Part shown: positions 58,701-64,000 of the stretch, one piece after another | Layout: each line of letters begins with the position of its first letter | Numbering within the stretch: position 1 is the stretch's first letter | The notes under the pieces: model-generated | The model's input: the letters and a program-made list of their open reading frames with translations, nothing else | Told to the model about the DNA's origin: nothing | The model's database searches: none | Origin: Bacteroidia bacterium | GTDB taxonomy: Bacteria; Bacteroidota; Bacteroidia; Flavobacteriales_D; Cryomorphaceae | DNA length: 64,000 nt | NCBI GenBank assembly: GCA_030427905.1 | Contig: JAUICL010000003.1 | Span: forward strand, 496,001 to 560,000 | Direction of reading: 5' to 3' | Translations under genes and position numbers: made by a program

Positions 58701-59464
58701 CTCAGGCTCCCCCGCTTTGTGCAGGCGAGTGCTCTGGCCGAATCGGTGTTCGATCACTCGGAGCCGTGGAATACAGTTTTGACGGTGGTATGACGTGGGT
58801 GCAAGACAGTGTTTCTTATGTATGTGCCGGCGAAGTTGATGTCATAGCTCGAAATGCAAATGGGTGTGAAATAACGCAGCCCGTAAGCTTGGTTGATCCA
58901 CCTGAGTACAAGGCCGACTTCAATATCAACCCACTACCTACTACCATTAAAAATACGCGAATTACGTTTCAGGATGTATCTAGTCCTGGGCCGATTCATA
59001 GCTCCTACTTCGTATTTGGCGAATACCCTTCGTTGGGAGAAGCTCATGACCGCATCTCGGTATTCGAATTTCCTAAAGATACGGCTGGCGTTTATCCGGT
59101 TACGCTTTTTACAACGAGCGTAAATGGATGTACTGATACGACTACCAAAGAAGTCATTATTCACGATGATTTGATCTGGTATATACCGAATAGCTTTAGC
59201 CCTAACGAAGACGGTATTAACGATATCTGGAAACCTGTTGGAAACACACTAGATATTAGAGACTACGAAGTCACTATTATGGACAGATGGGGACGACAAG
59301 TGTTCAAATCGAACGATTATAACGAAGGGTGGAACGGAAGCTCAAATAAAGGTGATGGTGAGCACTACCTCGACACTGGAATCTACACGTATTTGATCAA
59401 GGTTTCGTCAGCTACCACGGAAGAGAAAAGAGAGATTACTGGGTTTATCACCTTGGTAAGGTAA
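55709..59464 (+). CDS. CUB/PKD/P-domain protein with T9SS type B C-terminus (copy 2)
   Basis: 1251 residues with the same domain order as copy 1: signal peptide (ending GFSQ) and CUB-like domain (YLYIYDGDSDAAPSMGSY). PKD (YYIWDFDDGTIDT) follows, then a P-domain-like sandwich (VFINMEHSYLGDLQMSITCP, DWTFNVVDNLAIDNG) and the second CUB-like domain (VTFYNGDSQAAPWLGSPW). Ig/SprB modules and the type B tail end the protein (IWYIPNSFSPNEDGINDIW). The C-terminal half is very close to copy 1 in protein but carries many silent changes. The N-terminal domains are more diverged. The start could be ATG 55709 or ATG 55736. Both leave a functional signal peptide. Confidence 0.85.
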   Translation: MLIKRKTNGMKSLLAFAFCLLALSGFSQIFVIQNGTVNGCSGVFVDDGNDPVSGEGAPYTPGNNYTFTICPDVPGDVISINFVAFALFTSPNPNNSDYLYIYDGDSDAAPSMGSYTGNDLQGLPVTGTVNNDTGCLTFVFVSNPNGSGTLPGWEGLIECTTPCATPTSASEILDPEPQGPEQSVGVCLGAELTFGDAGSFAEPGFNLEYYIWDFDDGTIDTLESPADVTHTYSEPGEYLVSLSVVDNNGCRSLNLEPLQVLVSTIPIFNTNFDSPVCLDEINTIDASPIQSVTWTALPPQVAAGETYLADGAGFSYSSTLTFDFFEAGATLDDCSDLLDVFINMEHSYLGDLQMSITCPDGTNVILLEYPNGGGGTYLGEAIDDGSTDPGVGYDYAWAPDATNGNLPDATSIPVGGPTPGNSVPSGTYQSDYDMCDLVGCPLNGDWTFNVVDNLAIDNGFIFAWGINFNPTLFPDITTFTPVIGLEADSSWWEGPNIVSTSADGNVLEVTYDTPGFYEYTYYATNNFGCTFDTTIVVEAMEGPEITAGPDLTYCEDPVQLQASLVGEPIPECSNDAGSYSYCWGNNETLELTFCPDNPGDGVTMMQIEFITGQQDFWDFVTFYNGDSQAAPWLGSPWTSDLAGEIWVADNTTGCITFVLDSDGTGSCADGTYPELEIVVSCVPADDGMVWSWEPPTGLSATNVPNPFAEVDQATVYTVTAYPQGFPGCLITDQVIVAPDPAADPGLSTDSTLCYNSPISFLIDYLDGNPAPGGVWTDALGDVVPDVFNPSEHPNGFNETYTYTVGNGTCEGQSELTLNVLEAINPICCQTNAVAGDDAFPCELSYQLQAEPALGLGTWTGPEGVSFSDIHDPNAIASMASPGGVATLTWTDDNGFLCNEFDEVTVTFSDPVSLIVVPEDALCYNQNSGTAVGVPSGGTPTNGQYIFDWEENGYPGIIPQTRDSLPAGTYQVKVSDSVGCTDSTLYTIGEPNPQEMFLTQAPPLCAGECSGRIGVRSLGAVEYSFDGGMTWVQDSVSYVCAGEVDVIARNANGCEITQPVSLVDPPEYKADFNINPLPTTIKNTRITFQDVSSPGPIHSSYFVFGEYPSLGEAHDRISVFEFPKDTAGVYPVTLFTTSVNGCTDTTTKEVIIHDDLIWYIPNSFSPNEDGINDIWKPVGNTLDIRDYEVTIMDRWGRQVFKSNDYNEGWNGSSNKGDGEHYLDTGIYTYLIKVSSATTEEKREITGFITLVR

Positions 59465-59481
59465 ACTCACAATGTGCTATG

Positions 59482-59520
59482 AAGCCCCTTTGACAATAAT
59501 TGTCAGAGGGGCTTTTTTTT
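59482..59520 (+). terminator. Intrinsic terminator after CUB protein copy 2
   Basis: A long stem (59483-59497 with 59501-59515) is followed by eight T. It ends the surface-protein cluster just before lgt. Confidence 0.88.
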
Positions 59521-59563
59521 AAGCCCTAGCAAATGACTATTTTCGCTCAAAACCTATCGGGAT

Positions 59564-60385
59564 TTGAACACACTCCTTTCAATCTACTGGGACGTCGACC
59601 CAGAAGCATTTACCATCCCCTTCATCGATTGGCCCGTGCGCTGGTACGGTATTCTCTTCGTTCTAGGGCTTCTGATTAGTCAATACATCTTAATTCACAT
59701 TTTCGAAAAGGATGGAAAGACCAAGAAGCATGTCGAAGACTTAACCATTTACGTTGTGGTTGGAACCATTTTGGGAGCCAGACTTGGCCATGTTTTCTTT
59801 TACGATGCAGCGTACTACCTAGCCAATCCCATTGAAATAATTCAAATTCAAAAAGGTGGGCTGGCCAGTCACGGTGGGGCAATCGGTATTCTAACAGCCG
59901 TATACCTTTTTGGGAGAAAGTACAAGATAAGCTTTCTCTGGATCATGGACCGAATCGTAATCGTGACATGCATTACCGGAGCCTGTATACGCGTGGGGAA
60001 CCTAATCAACTCTGAGATTCTGGGAAAAGTAACGACCCTACCTTGGGGTTTTGAATTCGTGAATGCCTACCCCCCTGCCCTAGCCATGGATCCACGACAT
60101 CCCGCTCAGCTTTATGAAGCGATATACTGTGTGATTCTCTTTTTTATTCTCTACTACTTCTGGAAGAACAAAGCGATAAGCAAGAAGAACGGATTCTTGT
60201 TTGGACTGTTTATGGTAGTACTCTTTACTCTGCGCTTCCTAGATGAGTTTTTAAAGATCAATCAGGAAGCCTTCGAAAATGACCTACTCCTCAATATGGG
60301 GCAGATTCTAAGTATTCCTTTCGTCATTTTCGGCTCTATTTTACTCTGGAGAGCCTATAGTGGAAAAGCTACCGCAGGCGCATGA
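59564..60385 (+). CDS. lgt: Prolipoprotein diacylglyceryl transferase
   Basis: A 273-residue inner-membrane enzyme with seven or so spans that adds diacylglycerol to the lipobox cysteine of prelipoproteins. It has the conserved GGLASHGGAIG (catalytic His region), the Lgt signature CIRVGNLINSEILG, and HPAQLYEA. The start is TTG at 59564: an in-frame TGA lies 30 bases upstream with no ATG between, and the N-terminus fits homologues. It overlaps the next gene by four bases (ATGA). Confidence 0.94.
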   Translation: MNTLLSIYWDVDPEAFTIPFIDWPVRWYGILFVLGLLISQYILIHIFEKDGKTKKHVEDLTIYVVVGTILGARLGHVFFYDAAYYLANPIEIIQIQKGGLASHGGAIGILTAVYLFGRKYKISFLWIMDRIVIVTCITGACIRVGNLINSEILGKVTTLPWGFEFVNAYPPALAMDPRHPAQLYEAIYCVILFFILYYFWKNKAISKKNGFLFGLFMVVLFTLRFLDEFLKINQEAFENDLLLNMGQILSIPFVIFGSILLWRAYSGKATAGA

Positions 60386-61455
60386 TAAGATTGTGGAGCA
60401 TATGGATTGTCATTGCTCTGCCATTATTTTCCGTTGCACAATTGCCCGATTTTCAGCGATACCAAGATATCGTAGAAAGTCCGCGCCTTGATTCAGACTT
60501 TCGGATTGGGTTTTATAATCTCGAGAATCTATTTGACCTAGAAGACGACAGCCTGACTCGCGATGAAGCGTTCACTCCCGAAGGCGAAAACCGATATACC
60601 TTTGATCGGTACAAAAAGAAATCAAACGGCATAGCTCGAACCATCCTGGCCATGGGAGGCTGGGAGCCTATCGAGCTTATTGGGCTATGTGAAGTAGAAT
60701 CAGAATGGGTACTTAATGGACTCACTATCTTCTCGCCGCTCAAAAACGCGGGATATAAAATCATTCACAAAGACTCACCCGACAGAAGGGGAATCGATAT
60801 TGCCTGCTTGTACCGTCCAGATCGGTTCAATGTAATTCTCTACAAATACTACCGCGTTGAGTTTCCACACGACCCTGGCCGCACCACCCGCGACATACTT
60901 TATGTGAAGGGTATCTTGCCAAATCAAGACACTCTGCACTACTTTGTAAACCATTGGCCATCGCGCTATGGTGGCCAATTTGTTTCGGAAGAAAACCGAA
61001 AATACGTAGCGAGTATGCTCCGCCAAAAGGTGGACAGTCTAGAAGCAAAGTTCACATCACCACACATCGTGATTTGCGGAGATCTGAACGACGAACCTTC
61101 TGATATCAGTGTATTGCAAGTCTTAAACGCCCAGGATCCATACAAGGAAAACGTGGCGGGTTTGGTGAATCTCATGCTGCCCATTCAGTACCACTTTGGC
61201 ACGCATTCGTTTGCTGGTGAATGGGGCGTATTGGATCAATTTATAGTCTCCAGCAATTTTCTCGATTCACATACCACATCTACCCTACCTGGCTTAGTTG
61301 GCATATTTGATGCGCCTTGGTTGCTTACCAAAAATGCCGCTGGAGAAGATGTCCCTTTTCGAACCTTTCAAGGCCCGGCATACAAAGGTGGCTATAGTGA
61401 TCACTTGCCTATAATCCTGGACCTACATCTCGAAACAAAAAACGCCCCTGAATAA
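60382..61455 (+). CDS. Secreted endonuclease/exonuclease/phosphatase-fold protein
   Basis: 357 residues: signal peptide (1-20, ending SVAQ) and an EEP-fold domain with all metal and catalytic landmarks in order: GFYNLENLFD, GLCEVESEWV, RRGIDIACLYRP, FVNHWPSRYGG, VICGDLNDEPSD and SDHLPIILD. Family members cleave DNA, phospholipids or other phosphoesters. The exact substrate cannot be read. It is coupled to lgt by an ATGA overlap. The stop codon lies in the loop of the shared terminator. Confidence 0.88.
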   Translation: MIRLWSIWIVIALPLFSVAQLPDFQRYQDIVESPRLDSDFRIGFYNLENLFDLEDDSLTRDEAFTPEGENRYTFDRYKKKSNGIARTILAMGGWEPIELIGLCEVESEWVLNGLTIFSPLKNAGYKIIHKDSPDRRGIDIACLYRPDRFNVILYKYYRVEFPHDPGRTTRDILYVKGILPNQDTLHYFVNHWPSRYGGQFVSEENRKYVASMLRQKVDSLEAKFTSPHIVICGDLNDEPSDISVLQVLNAQDPYKENVAGLVNLMLPIQYHFGTHSFAGEWGVLDQFIVSSNFLDSHTTSTLPGLVGIFDAPWLLTKNAAGEDVPFRTFQGPAYKGGYSDHLPIILDLHLETKNAPE

Positions 61456-61472
61456 TCAGAGGCGTTTCCAAT
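61436..61472. terminator. Terminator shared by the EEP gene and gyrB
   Basis: AACGCC (61441-61446) plus CTGA (61448-61451) pair with TCAG (61456-61459) plus GGCGTT (61461-61466). The A-run on the left gives a U-run for leftward gyrB transcripts. The right side is less U-rich, so it works best for gyrB. Confidence 0.78.
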
Positions 61473-61488
61473 TTGAACTTAAAATATC

Positions 61489-63456
<1,968 letters not shown>

Positions 63457-63479
63457 TTAATTCAGAAAATTGATTCAAA

Positions 63480-63487
63480 CAAAAATA
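63480..63487 (-). promoter_or_regulatory. Candidate -7 box of gyrB
   Basis: TATTTTTG on the minus strand, 33 bases before the gyrB ATG. It matches TAnnTTTG, but no TTG is found at the usual distance. Confidence 0.4.
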
Positions 63488-63648
63488 CGAATAATAAAAG
63501 GTTATATCGCGGCTAAAACACGCGTAAACACTGGACATTTTCAACAATTACACCCGGTTATTAACAGGATGTTGAACCCTGATGAGAAGGGCGAGGTCAC
63601 AAGTAGCGTTAACGAACTTTCATTACGGTAAAATCTTGTTTTTCCACT

Positions 63649-63672
63649 TCCTTTTGTCTTGATACAAAAGGA
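63649..63672. repeat. Perfect 9-bp hairpin, probable interspersed intergenic repeat
   Basis: TCCTTTTGT and ACAAAAGGA are separated by CTTGAT. This motif and its flank (ACAAAAGATCAGGGCTG) resemble a repeat I recall from intergenic regions of Bacteroidota genomes. No T-run follows, and the nearest gene end is far away, so it is not an ordinary terminator. Confidence 0.5.
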
Positions 63673-63747
63673 ACAAAAGATCAGGGCTGTAATTTTATTT
63701 CTTGAAACTCTCGAAAACGCTACAGCACCTTACCCAAACTCGCAAAC

Positions 63748-63777
63748 GGTATTAGCGGAAGCATAGCTTCCGATACC
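63748..63777. repeat. Bulged inverted repeat
   Basis: GGTAT, a three-base bulge, CGGAAGC, loop ATA, GCTTCCG, ATACC. A 12-bp stem with one bulge in non-coding DNA, near the hairpin at 63649. Confidence 0.5.
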
Positions 63778-64000
63778 TGAGCTCAAACATGGGTGCGGTG
63801 GACTTCCGCTTATTTCTGAGTTTCTAAGAGAATAAAATTAAGGCCGAAAGTTGGCTCACGACATCCTTTGCGAATTGTCTGATTTCAAATCTGCAAGCTG
63901 TGAGCCAATATGTGTTAGAGTGAGGGTTGAAATGACTAAAATTTCTGATTGGCATTTAGGTCTACCAAATCTGGGGCATCTCCACAAGATGAAAGTAACA

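Noticed and set aside
63932-64000. Start of a new gene at the right edge
   Set aside because: Only 23 codons are visible with no motif. It cannot be told from chance without sequence beyond the window.

Overview
The window comes from a member of the Bacteroidota, most likely a Flavobacteriales-type marine bacterium. This rests on several signals. There is a glutamine synthetase of the GSIII type and a fused SecDF. Type IX secretion (T9SS) sorting domains of both type A and type B end the large secreted proteins. DUF3467 sits beside rpoC, and DUF2851 is present. Promoter-like boxes fit the Bacteroidota consensus (TTG, about 19-20 bases, TAnnTTTG), and Shine-Dalgarno sites are largely absent. 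I see no rRNA, prophage, insertion sequence or CRISPR array.

Layout. 1-2.5 kb: the tail of an unidentified gene, then a patatin/beta-barrel (type Vd-like) phospholipase. 2.5-16.1 kb, minus strand: the information-processing block, read as tRNA-Thr(TGT), tRNA-Tyr, tRNA-Gly, tRNA-Thr(GGT), tuf, tRNA-Trp, secE, nusG, rplK, rplA, rplJ, rplL, rpoB, rpoC, terminator, DUF3467. A good promoter lies upstream of the tRNAs at about 16.03 kb. Hairpins lie between tuf and tRNA-Trp, upstream of rplK, and between rplL and rpoB. 16.2-17.7 kb: rpsU, xerC, hpf. 17.7-22.4 kb: an alanine/sodium symporter with an unusual N-terminal extension, a ComEA-like protein, apt and an acyl-CoA dehydrogenase. 22.5-27.1 kb: a tight operon purM, prfA, pyrF, DUF2851, PspC. 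27.2-36 kb: a PorE-like OmpA protein, GSIII, and secDF followed by tatA and a Na+/Ca2+ exchanger.

36-59.5 kb is the accessory, cell-surface part. It holds an FG-GAP protein with a type A T9SS tail, malate dehydrogenase, and an ECF sigma factor overlapping a single-pass membrane protein whose outside portion carries a PKD domain and ends in a module resembling a T9SS type B sorting domain. Downstream on the same strand are a 3033-residue repeat adhesin and two paralogous CUB/PKD/P-domain proteins, all with type B tails, and a small secreted protein of unknown function. 59.5-63.4 kb returns to housekeeping genes: lgt, a secreted endonuclease/exonuclease/phosphatase-fold protein, and gyrB on the other strand. 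The last 550 bases are non-coding and rich in inverted repeats.

How the parts may fit together: SecDF, TatA and SecE handle inner-membrane export, Lgt handles lipoprotein maturation, and the PorE-like protein probably links the envelope to peptidoglycan. T9SS would then place the large adhesins on the surface. The sigma/membrane-protein pair is the most interesting candidate system. Its extracytoplasmic end looks like the cargo signal of the secretion system whose cargo genes lie directly downstream, so it may sense T9SS cargo or T9SS load. That is inference from domain order and position only.
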